NCBI RefSeq assembly: GCF_042663225.1
Contig: NZ_JBHTAA010000005.1
Span: 1,612,001 to 1,676,000 of the forward strand
Length of the DNA: 64,000 nt
Direction: 5' to 3'
Source: Haloferax namakaokahaiae
Lineage (GTDB): Archaea; Halobacteriota; Halobacteria; Halobacteriales; Haloferacaceae
Every line of letters starts with the position of its first letter. Positions within the stretch are counted from its first letter, which is position 1. Below, piece after piece: positions 43,521 to 50,882 of this stretch. The notes under the pieces were generated by a model that searched no databases, had not been told where the DNA came from, and was given only the letters and a program-made list of their open reading frames with translations. A program made the position numbers and the translations under genes.

Positions 43521-43527
43521 TTTATAC
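43521..43527 (+). promoter_or_regulatory. TATA-like box of the GNAT gene
   Basis: TTTATAC, 24-30 nt before the ATG at 43551, which suggests a leaderless transcript. Confidence 0.5.
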
Positions 43528-43550
43528 CCGAAGGCGGGGAATTATCGGCT

Positions 43551-43985
43551 ATGGATGTGCGAGACGCCGTCGAAACGGACGCAGACCGGCTGGCGGCCCT
43601 TGCGAACGCACCGACCGCCGCGATGCGACGACTCGTCCGCGACCGGACGGTTCGCGTCGCCACCGACGACCTCGGGTCGGACCCGAACGCCGACACGCCG
43701 TCGGAGGCGGACCCGATTCACGGCTTCGTCGGCTTCGACGTGCGCGACGGTGTCGTCCACATCACGCGACTCGACGGGACCGAGACCGCAATCGAACGAC
43801 TCCTCGAAGAACCGCTGGGGTTCGCGGCGACCGAGGGGTTGCCGGCCGAGATACTGCTCGTCGAGTCGGAAGCCGACATCGCGGCTATCGTCGAAGGCGC
43901 GGGATTCGAGCGGCTGGGCTACGGTCCCCGATTCGACGGCGAACGGACGGAACTGTATCGGTTAGAGGAGACCGCAGAAGACTGA
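43551..43985 (+). CDS. GNAT-type N-acetyltransferase-like protein
   Basis: Protein of 144 aa starting MDVRDAVETDADRLAALANAPT, the usual first strand and helix of a GNAT domain, and ending with a strand-helix pattern EILLVESEADIAAIVEGAGFERLGYGPRFDGERTELYRL. The acetyl-CoA loop (R/Q-x-x-G-x-G/A) is not clear, so activity is uncertain. Convergent with the PolD small-subunit gene. Substrate unknown. Confidence 0.72.
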   Translation: MDVRDAVETDADRLAALANAPTAAMRRLVRDRTVRVATDDLGSDPNADTPSEADPIHGFVGFDVRDGVVHITRLDGTETAIERLLEEPLGFAATEGLPAEILLVESEADIAAIVEGAGFERLGYGPRFDGERTELYRLEETAED

Positions 43986-44019
43986 GAGTCGGGACCGAAA
44001 GTCGGCGTGAATCGCTTCG

Positions 44020-45621
44020 TTAGCTGAACTTCCGTACCGTCATGCTCAGCGTGTCGAGGTCCACGATGGGAGCGTAGCCCGAGTCTGGGTCGATGTTGAC
44101 GGACTTCTGGAAGTCGGTCTGTGACTGCCAACAGCCGGAGTTGACCGCAAGCACGTTGTGGTACTTTCCCCACCCGAGTTTGTGGACGTGGCCGGTGTGG
44201 AAGATGTCGGGGACCTCGCGCATGACCAGGTAGTCCTGTTCTTCGGGTGCGAGACGCGTGTGACCACCGAACTGCGGAGCGACGTGTCGCTTCTTCAGGA
44301 GTTGGTACATCGCCTTGTGCGGTTCGTCGTAACTCGCCTTCTCGGCCGGCAGCTCGGCGATAACCTCGTCGAGCGAGACGCCGTGGTACATGAGGATGTT
44401 GACGCCTTCGAGGGTGACCATCGCCGGGTTGCTCACGATACGCGGGTCGTGGGCGGACATAATCTCCCGGAGGTTGTCGTCGAATCCGGGTTGCGGTTCG
44501 GCGAGTCGGACCGCGTCGTGGTTGCCCGGAATCATCACGATTTCGAGGTCGCCGGGCACCTTCTTGAGGTGTTCCGAGAAGGCTTCGTACTGGTCGTAGA
44601 TGTCGATGATGTCGAGTTCCTCGTCCTGATTCGGGTAGACGCCGACGCCTTCGACCATGTCGCCCGCGATGAGCAGGTACTCGACGTGTTCGGCCTCTTC
44701 GGTGTGAAGCCAGTTGGCGAACTCGTTCCAGGCGTCCTCCATGAACTCCTGACTGCCGACGTGGACGTCGGAGATGAGCGCCGCCTGGACGTGTCGGTCG
44801 GCCGTGTTCGGTCGGTGGCCCCGCGGCACGTCCGGGAAGTGGAGCGAATCGACGAAGAGGATGCCGGCGTCGCCCGAGAGCGTCCCCTGAACGGCGATAC
44901 ACTCGTCCATGAGGAGTTCGTTGACGGCGTCCGCGATGTCGCGGTCCTTCATCACGAGACACGGGAACGTCCCCGTGGTGTCTTCGAGTTCGATGAGCCA
45001 GTGACCGCTCTTGGTGGAGCGAACGTCGTTGACCAAGCCGATGAGTTCGGCTTCCTCGCCGCCGGACATGTTCGAGATTGCCTTCGCGGGGCGGTGGTTG
45101 ACCCGGCCGCGGAGCATCTTCGAGAGCTTCTCGTAGCGGTCGCGGAACACTTTCACGAAGTCGTCGTACTCGCCGGTTCCCGTGGATTCGCCGGTCATGT
45201 CGTTGGCGATGGCGAGCGAGCGAAGCGAGAGGTCGGGGTTCCGCCCCGGCCACGACCCCCCTGTTTCCGATGGAGATGTTGATTGAGAAACATCCGAGCC
45301 AGCGGTCGATGTTGCAGGCGAAACAGGGGGGTCTGAACCGGTGTCGCCGCCGGCTGTCTTTCGGTGGGCCGACGAGGTCCTCTCGTCGTCGGTACTCGAC
45401 GTTTCGGCCGTCGAGGGGTCCGAAACGGGTGCAGACGCGAGCACCTCACGAACGTGGGCGGCAGTGATACGGAGCGCGTCGTCGGGGACCGATTCGACGA
45501 CCCGTGCGAGCGTCACCCCGGGTTCGTCGGAACCGGCGATGAGCGTGACGGCCTCGCGTTCCGCGTTGTAGCCGCGACTCACGAGTGCCCGAACGATGCG
45601 CGCCGGCGTCTCCAAAGGCAC
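44020..45621 (-). CDS. polD1: DNA polymerase D small subunit (DP1, exonuclease subunit)
   Basis: DP1 protein of 533 aa from GTG 45621 (VPLETPARIVRALVSRGYN), the calcineurin-like 3'-5' exonuclease partner of the archaeal replicative polymerase. Phosphoesterase motifs are ISDVHVGSQEF, IAGDMVEGVG, IPGNHDAVR, and FHTGHVHKLGWGKY. An OB-fold region precedes them, and a low-complexity Ser/Thr/Pro linker (about residues 65-135) separates it from the N-terminal domain; that linker encodes a 14-bp perfect inverted repeat. The open frame continues to 46068, but that part is antisense to sec11. Divergent from sec11 by 79 bp. Confidence 0.92.
   Translation of the reverse strand: MPLETPARIVRALVSRGYNAEREAVTLIAGSDEPGVTLARVVESVPDDALRITAAHVREVLASAPVSDPSTAETSSTDDERTSSAHRKTAGGDTGSDPPVSPATSTAGSDVSQSTSPSETGGSWPGRNPDLSLRSLAIANDMTGESTGTGEYDDFVKVFRDRYEKLSKMLRGRVNHRPAKAISNMSGGEEAELIGLVNDVRSTKSGHWLIELEDTTGTFPCLVMKDRDIADAVNELLMDECIAVQGTLSGDAGILFVDSLHFPDVPRGHRPNTADRHVQAALISDVHVGSQEFMEDAWNEFANWLHTEEAEHVEYLLIAGDMVEGVGVYPNQDEELDIIDIYDQYEAFSEHLKKVPGDLEIVMIPGNHDAVRLAEPQPGFDDNLREIMSAHDPRIVSNPAMVTLEGVNILMYHGVSLDEVIAELPAEKASYDEPHKAMYQLLKKRHVAPQFGGHTRLAPEEQDYLVMREVPDIFHTGHVHKLGWGKYHNVLAVNSGCWQSQTDFQKSVNIDPDSGYAPIVDLDTLSMTVRKFS
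45254..45333. repeat. Perfect 14-bp inverted repeat inside the DP1 linker
   Basis: GACCCCCCTGTTTC (45254-45267) and GAAACAGGGGGGTC (45320-45333), separated by 52 bp. Each arm has the G-tract plus GTTTC/GAAAC elements of the ORB motif. The repeat is inside coding sequence for a disordered Ser/Thr/Pro linker, so the protein places little constraint on it. Confidence 0.7.
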
Positions 45622-45700
45622 ACCGCGGAGTGGGACGAGTGACGCCAAAAGGGTGCCGAAACCCAGAACGTTGAAACCCGGTCCGGCTAAACGGTGGGTG

Positions 45701-46513
45701 ATGAGTGCTGACGATGGGCGCCCACCATCAGAGACGCCCTCCCGTAACCGCGACGCTACGTCTCCGCCCGATTCGAGCGAAGCACGCACACCCTCGCCCT
45801 CCAGCAACCGCGACGACGACGGACTCCTCGGCCGGTTCATGACGGCCCAAGACGGACCGCTGTTGTTCATCCGCGAGACCCTCACCAGCGTCGGCGCCGT
45901 GTTACTCATCGGCGCGCTCCTCTTCGCCGTGAGCGGCGTGTGGCCGCCGATGGTCGCCGTCGAGAGCGGGAGTATGGACCCACACATGCAGAAAGGCGAC
46001 TTGATATTCATCACAGGTCCCGAGCGGTTCACCCCGGACGCCGCCGTCGATGGCACCTCAGTCGTCACCGCCGAGACGGGCGCAGAGATGGGCTATCGCT
46101 CGTTCAAAGGCTACGGCAGCGTCATCGTCTACGACAACCCGAGCATCGGTGGTCCCCCGATTATCCATCGCTCCATGCTCTGGGTCGAAGAAGGCGAGAA
46201 CTGGTACGATAGAGCCAATCCGGAGTACATGGGCGCGGACAACTGCGAAGAACTCAGGTACTGTCCCGCACCGTACGCCGGCTTTATCACGAAGGGCGAC
46301 GCCAACCCGGGCTACGACCAGGTGAGCGGCATCAGCGCGCCCGTCAAACCCGAGTGGGTCCAAGGGGTCGCACGCGTTCGCATCCCGTACCTCGGATGGG
46401 TCCGCCTGACGCTCGGCGGAACGCTCTCGGCCGCAACGCCGGTGACACCCGGACTGGGCTTCACTTCGGGTGCAGTGACCGCGTCGCAGGCGGCGCTGGC
46501 GCTCGCGTCCTGA
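45701..46513 (+). CDS. sec11: Archaeal/ER-type signal peptidase I
   Basis: Protein of 270 aa from ATG 45701. After a charged Ser/Pro-rich N-terminus (about 1-60) comes one membrane helix (about 70-88, VLLIGALLFAVSGVWPPMVAV). The catalytic domain follows: nucleophile Ser in ESGSMDPHMQKGD, the SH-type His in PIIHRSML, and the Asp pair in ITKGDANPGYDQ. The His-for-Lys dyad is the archaeal/ER form. It removes signal peptides from secreted proteins. The C-terminus has a second hydrophobic stretch. Haloferax has two Sec11 genes; which one this is cannot be proven here. Confidence 0.88.
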   Translation: MSADDGRPPSETPSRNRDATSPPDSSEARTPSPSSNRDDDGLLGRFMTAQDGPLLFIRETLTSVGAVLLIGALLFAVSGVWPPMVAVESGSMDPHMQKGDLIFITGPERFTPDAAVDGTSVVTAETGAEMGYRSFKGYGSVIVYDNPSIGGPPIIHRSMLWVEEGENWYDRANPEYMGADNCEELRYCPAPYAGFITKGDANPGYDQVSGISAPVKPEWVQGVARVRIPYLGWVRLTLGGTLSAATPVTPGLGFTSGAVTASQAALALAS

Positions 46514-46539
46514 ATAAAAATCGAAGAAGCCGAATTCGG

Positions 46540-48141
46540 TTAGTTGTCGAACCGCGCTTGCACGAACGGTTGTGCGCTCTCGATATCGCTGAGACGAGAG
46601 TCTGAGAGGAGAACCGCTTCGGTCTCGTCGATAGGAACTGAGAGGCTAATCTCCTTGGTTCGGCCGTAGCGACCCTTCGAGACGACGACGGCGTTGACGA
46701 TACCGAGCATGTCGAGTTCGGAGATGAGGTCGGTCACGCGCCGCTGGGTGAGGATGTCGGCGTCGATCTCCTCGCAGAGACGCTTGTAGATGTTGAACAC
46801 CTCGCCCGTGTTGATGTTGCGGACGCCGTTCTTCTCGAGGAGGATGATAGAGAAGAGGACGATTTTCGACTGCGTGGGGAGCGTTCGGACGACTTCGACG
46901 ACGCGGTCGAGTTCGATTTTGTCCTGTGCCTGCCGAACGTGGGTCTCCTCGACGGTGTCTGCCTGACCGCGTTCTGCGAGTTCGCCCGCAGTTCGGAGCA
47001 AGTCGAGTGCGCGGCGCGCGTCACCGTGTTCCTGCGCGGCGAACGCGGCACACAGCGGAATCACGTCGTCGGTGAGCGCGCCGGCTTTGAACGCCACGTC
47101 GGCGCGGTGTTGGAGGATGTCGCGGAGTTGGTTCGCGTCGTACGGCGGGAAGACGATTTCCTCCTCGCCCAGACTCGATTTGACCCGCGGGTCCAGAAAG
47201 TCGGTGAACTTCAGGTCGTTCGAGATACCCATGATGGAGATACGGGAGTTGTTCAGTTCCGAGTTCATCCGCGAGAGGTTGTACAGCGTGTCGTCGCCCG
47301 ATTTCTCGACGAGTTTGTCGATTTCGTCGAGCATGATGACGACGACGCGTTCTTTGTAATCGACGGCGTCGAAGAAGGTCGTGTAGACGCGGTCGGTTGG
47401 CCACCCCGTCATCGGGACGGTCTCCATCTCGTCGGCATCCTCGGCGAGTTCGTCGGCGCGTTCGTCGATTTCTGCAATCGAACTGTAGGGGGTGTCGTCG
47501 AGCGCGTTCGGATTCTCCGTCGCGCGCGTTCGCATCTCGTCGAGTTGGTCGAGTTCGGTCTCGATGCGTTCGATGTTCTTCTCGATGAACTTGTTGGCGA
47601 GTTGGGCGAGTACGCGATACTGCGTGTCGGTTACCTCGCAGTTGATGTACTCGACTTCACAGGGAACGTCGTACTTCTGTGACGTGGATTCGAGTTCCTG
47701 ACTCACGAACTTCGCACTCGCCGTCTTCCCGGTCCCCGTCTTCCCGTAGATGAGGATGTTCGACGGCGTCTCCCCGCGAAGTGCGGAGACGAGAATCGTC
47801 GCCATCTGGTTGATTTGGTCGGTCCGGTGGGGGAGTTCGTGTGGGGTGTACGACGGTCGGAGGACTTCCTTGTTCTCGAAGATTGGTTCGCCCGCCAGCA
47901 GGTCGTCGAACAGTCCTTTCGAGTTCTCGTCGTCGTTCAGGACGACTTTGTCGAGCCCGACCGCGGGGTCTTTGTGCTGATCGACATCAGTCTCGTCGGC
48001 GTCAGCGTCAGGACCGATGCTGGCTTCGATGTCGATGTCGTCCAGTGCGACCTCCCCCGAAGTCGCAGACGAATCACTCTCCGAGTCGGTTCCGCCTTCG
48101 TTTGCTTCGTCACCACGTGCCATCTCGTCGTCGTCCATCAT
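46540..48141 (-). CDS. orc1: Orc1/Cdc6 origin-binding initiator
   Basis: Initiator ATPase of 533 aa. After an acidic tail (about 1-60), the AAA+ core has Walker A IYGKTGTGKTASAKF, Walker B VVIMLDEIDKL, sensor-type ISIMGISNDLKF and an arginine segment; the C-terminal winged helix (about 430-533) contacts ORB DNA in known structures. A long inserted stretch lies around 190-250. Adjacent to the origin with an ORB just upstream of its ATG (48145-48166), the classic gene-origin pair, which also suggests self-control. Convergent with sec11. Confidence 0.96.
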   Translation of the reverse strand: MMDDDEMARGDEANEGGTDSESDSSATSGEVALDDIDIEASIGPDADADETDVDQHKDPAVGLDKVVLNDDENSKGLFDDLLAGEPIFENKEVLRPSYTPHELPHRTDQINQMATILVSALRGETPSNILIYGKTGTGKTASAKFVSQELESTSQKYDVPCEVEYINCEVTDTQYRVLAQLANKFIEKNIERIETELDQLDEMRTRATENPNALDDTPYSSIAEIDERADELAEDADEMETVPMTGWPTDRVYTTFFDAVDYKERVVVIMLDEIDKLVEKSGDDTLYNLSRMNSELNNSRISIMGISNDLKFTDFLDPRVKSSLGEEEIVFPPYDANQLRDILQHRADVAFKAGALTDDVIPLCAAFAAQEHGDARRALDLLRTAGELAERGQADTVEETHVRQAQDKIELDRVVEVVRTLPTQSKIVLFSIILLEKNGVRNINTGEVFNIYKRLCEEIDADILTQRRVTDLISELDMLGIVNAVVVSKGRYGRTKEISLSVPIDETEAVLLSDSRLSDIESAQPFVQARFDN

Positions 48142-48144
48142 GAG

Positions 48145-48166
48145 TACCCCCTTGTTTCGAGTGGAA
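48145..48166 (-). promoter_or_regulatory. Origin recognition box next to orc1
   Basis: TACCCCCTTGTTTCGAGTGG then AAC, 4 bp upstream of the orc1 start codon. It overlaps the region where the orc1 message would begin, so Orc1 binding here could repress its own gene. Confidence 0.8.
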
Positions 48167-48196
48167 CGCGCCCGCGAAACGACCTAAATCGGAACA

Positions 48197-48218
48197 GAAA
48201 CCCGGTATAGCGGGTTTC
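48197..48218. repeat. Perfect inverted repeat in the orc1 upstream region
   Basis: GAAACCCG - GTATAG - CGGGTTTC, 8-bp perfect arms, 31 bp beyond the orc1-proximal ORB. The centre TATAG is AT-rich. Possible operator or part of the origin. Confidence 0.5.
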
Positions 48219-48609
48219 AGTCGTTGAAGCCGAAATAGGCGCGTCCAGATGATGCAAAGGAACCAAACGAATAGGCGCTACTAAAGTCTTACTTCTCTAA
48301 CTCATTAATACGCTCGTAATCGAATCAGTCGGTCGAACGAGACTGCGTTGTTTCGAAAATAGTCACGAGAAGCCATAAGACACGGATTTTGGTCTTTCAA
48401 GAGAGACGAGAGATTCGGTCGTGAAGGAGTCCTCTCCCGGCCTAAAGACCACTTTCAGACCACCGTTTCGGCTGCTCAACCGTTCGATTGCTCGACTAAT
48501 TCGGATAGCCCGTCATCCGGGTTCTGCTCGGTTTTCGGACGTTCGGTCTTCTCGTATTTCTCGGATGATGGGATGATGTTGTACTTACGCGCACGCCCAA
48601 CGCGAACGC

Positions 48610-48653
48610 GACCGTGAAGGAGTCACACCGAGACCGTGCAGAAGCCACACCGA
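48610..48653 (+). repeat. Two direct repeats of 22 bp in the origin region
   Basis: GACCGTGAAGGAGTCACACC-GA and GACCGTGCAGAAGCCACACC-GA, back to back, 19 of 22 identical. A related stretch, GTCGTGAAGGAGTC, occurs near 48419. Not ORB-like. Confidence 0.6.
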
Positions 48654-48812
48654 GACTCGACGCGGCACTCGATGCTGATGACACTTTGGCGTCGCCGACA
48701 TCGACGAACGGGGCTGCGGTGATCGGTTCGTGGAGAATCGCTAGACTGTGTGCCGTCGAAAGGAGGAAAAGTGGGAGGTCGAATTCCACTCCACGAGAAT
48801 TTTTGGTGGGGT

Positions 48813-48835
48813 GGACCCCTTCATTTCGCGTGGAG
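48813..48835 (-). promoter_or_regulatory. Origin recognition box
   Basis: GGACCCCTTCATTTCGCGTG then GAG; one mismatch in the T-tract part relative to the box at 48965. Same orientation as the orc1-proximal box. A near-inverted TCCACTCCAC/GTGGGGTGGA pair lies just before it. Confidence 0.75.
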
Positions 48836-48964
48836 CCGGGTTTTCAGCCGTTCGCGTCTTAGACCGGTGAAGGAATCGAAAATCGGATTTTTCTGTCGGT
48901 TGTCGGCTGAATAGAATTGGTGTGTTTCCAGTTCGACGGGAAACCCCTCGGTGTGGAATGCCCC

Positions 48965-48988
48965 ACACCCCTTCGTTTCGGGTGGAGA
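48965..48988 (-). promoter_or_regulatory. Origin recognition box bordering the unwinding element
   Basis: ACACCCCTTCGTTTCGGGTG then GAGA. Flanked by perfect inverted arms CCCCACACC (48961-48969) and GGTGTGGGG (48997-49005), with an alternative partner GGTGTGG at 48950-48956. It lies 46 bp before the AT-rich element. Confidence 0.82.
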
Positions 48989-49033
48989 GTCTCGAAGGTG
49001 TGGGGCCAGTCTCGCGGCGTCTATACAACCCCG

Positions 49034-49115
49034 GGTTTTATTACTACCAATATCCTACCAAATCCGTAATAGAGGCAGTTTTGTTATTATTGTATGGTTG
49101 GGTGGTAAAATCAAG
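49034..49115. other. AT-rich duplex-unwinding element candidate
   Basis: About 80 bp with long A/T runs (GTTTTATTACTACC, TTTTGTTATTATTGTATGG) in an otherwise GC-rich chromosome. It lies between an ORB in one orientation and an ORB in the other, the standard architecture of an archaeal origin. Confidence 0.75.
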
Positions 49116-49162
49116 GACCGTTTCCCGTCTAGCGGTTTCACCCCCGACACCCGTTCGGGCGG

Positions 49163-49184
49163 CTCCACCTGAAACGAAGGGGTG
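49163..49184 (+). promoter_or_regulatory. Origin recognition box, inverted copy
   Basis: CTCCACCTGAAACGAAGGGG then TG. Opposite orientation to the other origin boxes, on the far side of the AT-rich element; this reads closest to the haloarchaeal ORB form I know. Confidence 0.85.
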
Positions 49185-49452
49185 GGGGTGTTGCGCCACT
49201 CGCGTACAGTTTCGATACCACCGTTTGACACGTTCTCGACCGCGGATATCTGATATTCCGGCAGTAGGGGCCTGCTACGTTCCATAACCCCACGTTTCCC
49301 GTCCACAGGAGAATGGTGGTTCACGATGCGTCCACCAGATGAGCCAACTCGTTCGACGTGAAACTCTGACCACTGTTCACGTAAGGCACGGTGACGACTG
49401 GCTTGGTACTGAGACCAGCCGAGTTTGACCGCTGAATATCGCTTGGATCGTC

Positions 49453-49533
49453 CAGTCTCATCGGTGGTCAGCGTCCAGTCTCATCAGTGGTCAGTGTTCA
49501 GTCTCGTCAGTGGTCAGCGTTCAGTCTCGTCAG
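49453..49533 (+). repeat. 23-bp tandem repeat array, 3.5 copies
   Basis: Units start at 49453, 49476 and 49499 with a partial one at 49522. Unit form CAGTCTCRTCRGTGGTCAGY-GTY, with few differences between copies. Contains no spacers and so is not CRISPR. It lies between the origin and oapA. A second 23-bp array with another sequence follows oapC. Confidence 0.85.
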
Positions 49534-49800
49534 GTTGGTCGGCTATCGCATTCCCTCGCGCATGCACGCGAGACCAACAATATGGCCACGATGAATTACC
49601 AACTCTCGTCGAGCGACGTTCGCTCTACGTGAATATTAACGGGCAAGACACCCGTATTCGCGGCGAAACGGCCGAATCTCTGATTCTGTCGTTCTGTCTC
49701 AAACGTGACTAATGTCTGACGTAGTGCTTAAGTGAGTACGGTTGGGTCATACCTGCATACGCCCTCCACGAAGACATTCGGGAGGAGCGGGAGGCCTCAG

Positions 49801-50442
49801 ATGGGACTGCTTACAGATCTTAGAGACAGCATCTCACGAGCCGTCGACCGGCTCTTTTCGGAGAGCGAGCCAAAGCGAATCGGTATCTATGGCCCGCCGA
49901 ACGCCGGGAAGACGACTCTTGCAAATCGTATCGCCCGTGACTGGACTGGTGACGCCATCGGTCCCGAGAGCCACATCCCTCACGAGACTCGTCGTGCTCG
50001 CCGCAAGGAGAACGTCGAGATCGAGCGTGACGGGAAGAAAGTCACCATCGATATCGTGGACACGCCGGGTGTCACGACGAAGGTAGACTACAAAGAGTTC
50101 CTCGACCACGACATGGAGAAAGACGACGCCGTCCGTCGGTCCCGCGAGGCCACGGAGGGTGTCGCCGAGGCAATGCACTGGCTTCGTGAAGACGTCGATG
50201 GCGTCATCTACGTGCTCGACAGCACGAAAGACCCCATCTCGCAAGTCAACACGATGCTCATCGGCATCATCGAGAGTCAGAACCTCCCGGTGCTCATCTT
50301 TGCGAACAAAATCGACCTCGACGATTCGAACGTCGAACGCATCGCCAACGCATACCCGCAGCACGAGACGGTCGAACTCTCGGCGCTCGAAGGAGAGAAC
50401 ATGGACGAAGTGTACTCGAAAATCGCAGAGTACTTTGGGTGA
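49801..50442 (+). CDS. oapA: Era-like GTP-binding origin-associated protein
   Basis: GTPase of 213 aa. G1 is GIYGPPNAGKTTLAN, G2/G3 segment HIPHETRRARRK and DIVDTPG, G4 FANKIDLDD, and G5-like ELSALEGENM. It sits first in the three-gene cluster next to the origin that I know as oapABC (origin-associated proteins) in haloarchaea; a role in replication or cell cycle is suggested by position, not proven. Start ATG 49801 follows the family; the frame opens upstream at 49732. Confidence 0.87.
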   Translation: MGLLTDLRDSISRAVDRLFSESEPKRIGIYGPPNAGKTTLANRIARDWTGDAIGPESHIPHETRRARRKENVEIERDGKKVTIDIVDTPGVTTKVDYKEFLDHDMEKDDAVRRSREATEGVAEAMHWLREDVDGVIYVLDSTKDPISQVNTMLIGIIESQNLPVLIFANKIDLDDSNVERIANAYPQHETVELSALEGENMDEVYSKIAEYFG

Positions 50443-50448
50443 ATGTAG

Positions 50449-50838
50449 ATGCCTGAAGCAAAAGCACCAGACGGAAACTCGGGGGTTCAGATAGACCTGA
50501 TTAGCGGCAACCGAATGTCGAATCTCACGAGTATGGAGAAGATTCGACTCATCTTGGACGGCGTCCGCGACGGCAACATCGTCATCCTCGAAGAGGGACT
50601 CGCCCCGGAAGAAGAGTCCAAACTCATCGAAGTGACGATGGCCGAAATCAGCCCGGACGAGTTCAACGGTATCGAAATCGAAACGTATCCGAGTTCGCAG
50701 GCGGGCGACCAAGGCTTCCTCGACCGACTCATGGGTCGGCAATCGGCGGCGAAGCTGACGGTCATCGGCCCGGCGAACCAAATCGAGACGCTCCACAAGG
50801 ACGAGAACCTCATCAGCGCGCTCGTCTCGCGGAAGTAA
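50449..50838 (+). CDS. oapB: DUF2073-family origin-associated protein
   Basis: Protein of 129 aa. Core MEKIRLILDGVRDGNIVILEEGLAPEEESKLIEVTM followed by GIEIETYPS and the end AKLTVIGPANQIETLHKDENLIS is the DUF2073 pattern. Starts 6 bp after oapA, so it is cotranslated, and is followed 44 bp later by the zinc-ribbon gene. Biochemical role unknown; OapB is likely to work together with the GTPase OapA because the pair is conserved in order. Confidence 0.86.
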   Translation: MPEAKAPDGNSGVQIDLISGNRMSNLTSMEKIRLILDGVRDGNIVILEEGLAPEEESKLIEVTMAEISPDEFNGIEIETYPSSQAGDQGFLDRLMGRQSAAKLTVIGPANQIETLHKDENLISALVSRK

Positions 50839-50882
50839 GTCGAACAGACGAAGCACGCGCCACCCGGCGCCCACATCCACCA

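Larger units (their letters stand above)
48145..49310. other. Chromosomal replication origin (oriC, orc1-linked)
   Basis: A gene-free interval of about 1.6 kb between orc1 and oapA. Its parts are ORBs at 48145-48166, 48813-48835, 48965-48988 (one orientation) and 49163-49184 (opposite), an AT-rich candidate unwinding element at 49034-49115 between the last two, and several inverted repeats. Beyond 49310, up to oapA at 49801, there is a 23-bp tandem array (49453-49533) but no gene. Gene context (orc1, oap genes) agrees with oriC1 of Haloferax as I know it. Confidence 0.9.

Noticed and set aside
45622..46068. Upstream extension of the PolD small subunit
   Set aside because: It overlaps the recognised signal peptidase on the other strand and has no family similarity.
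49287..49306. A fifth origin ORB
   Set aside because: ACCCCACGTTTCCCGTCCAC shares only the CCCC and GTTTC parts and is better described by the GTTTCCCGTC motif.
49425..49712. 95-codon plus-strand frame between origin and oapA
   Set aside because: It consists mainly of the 23-bp tandem repeats; no start context or conserved pattern.
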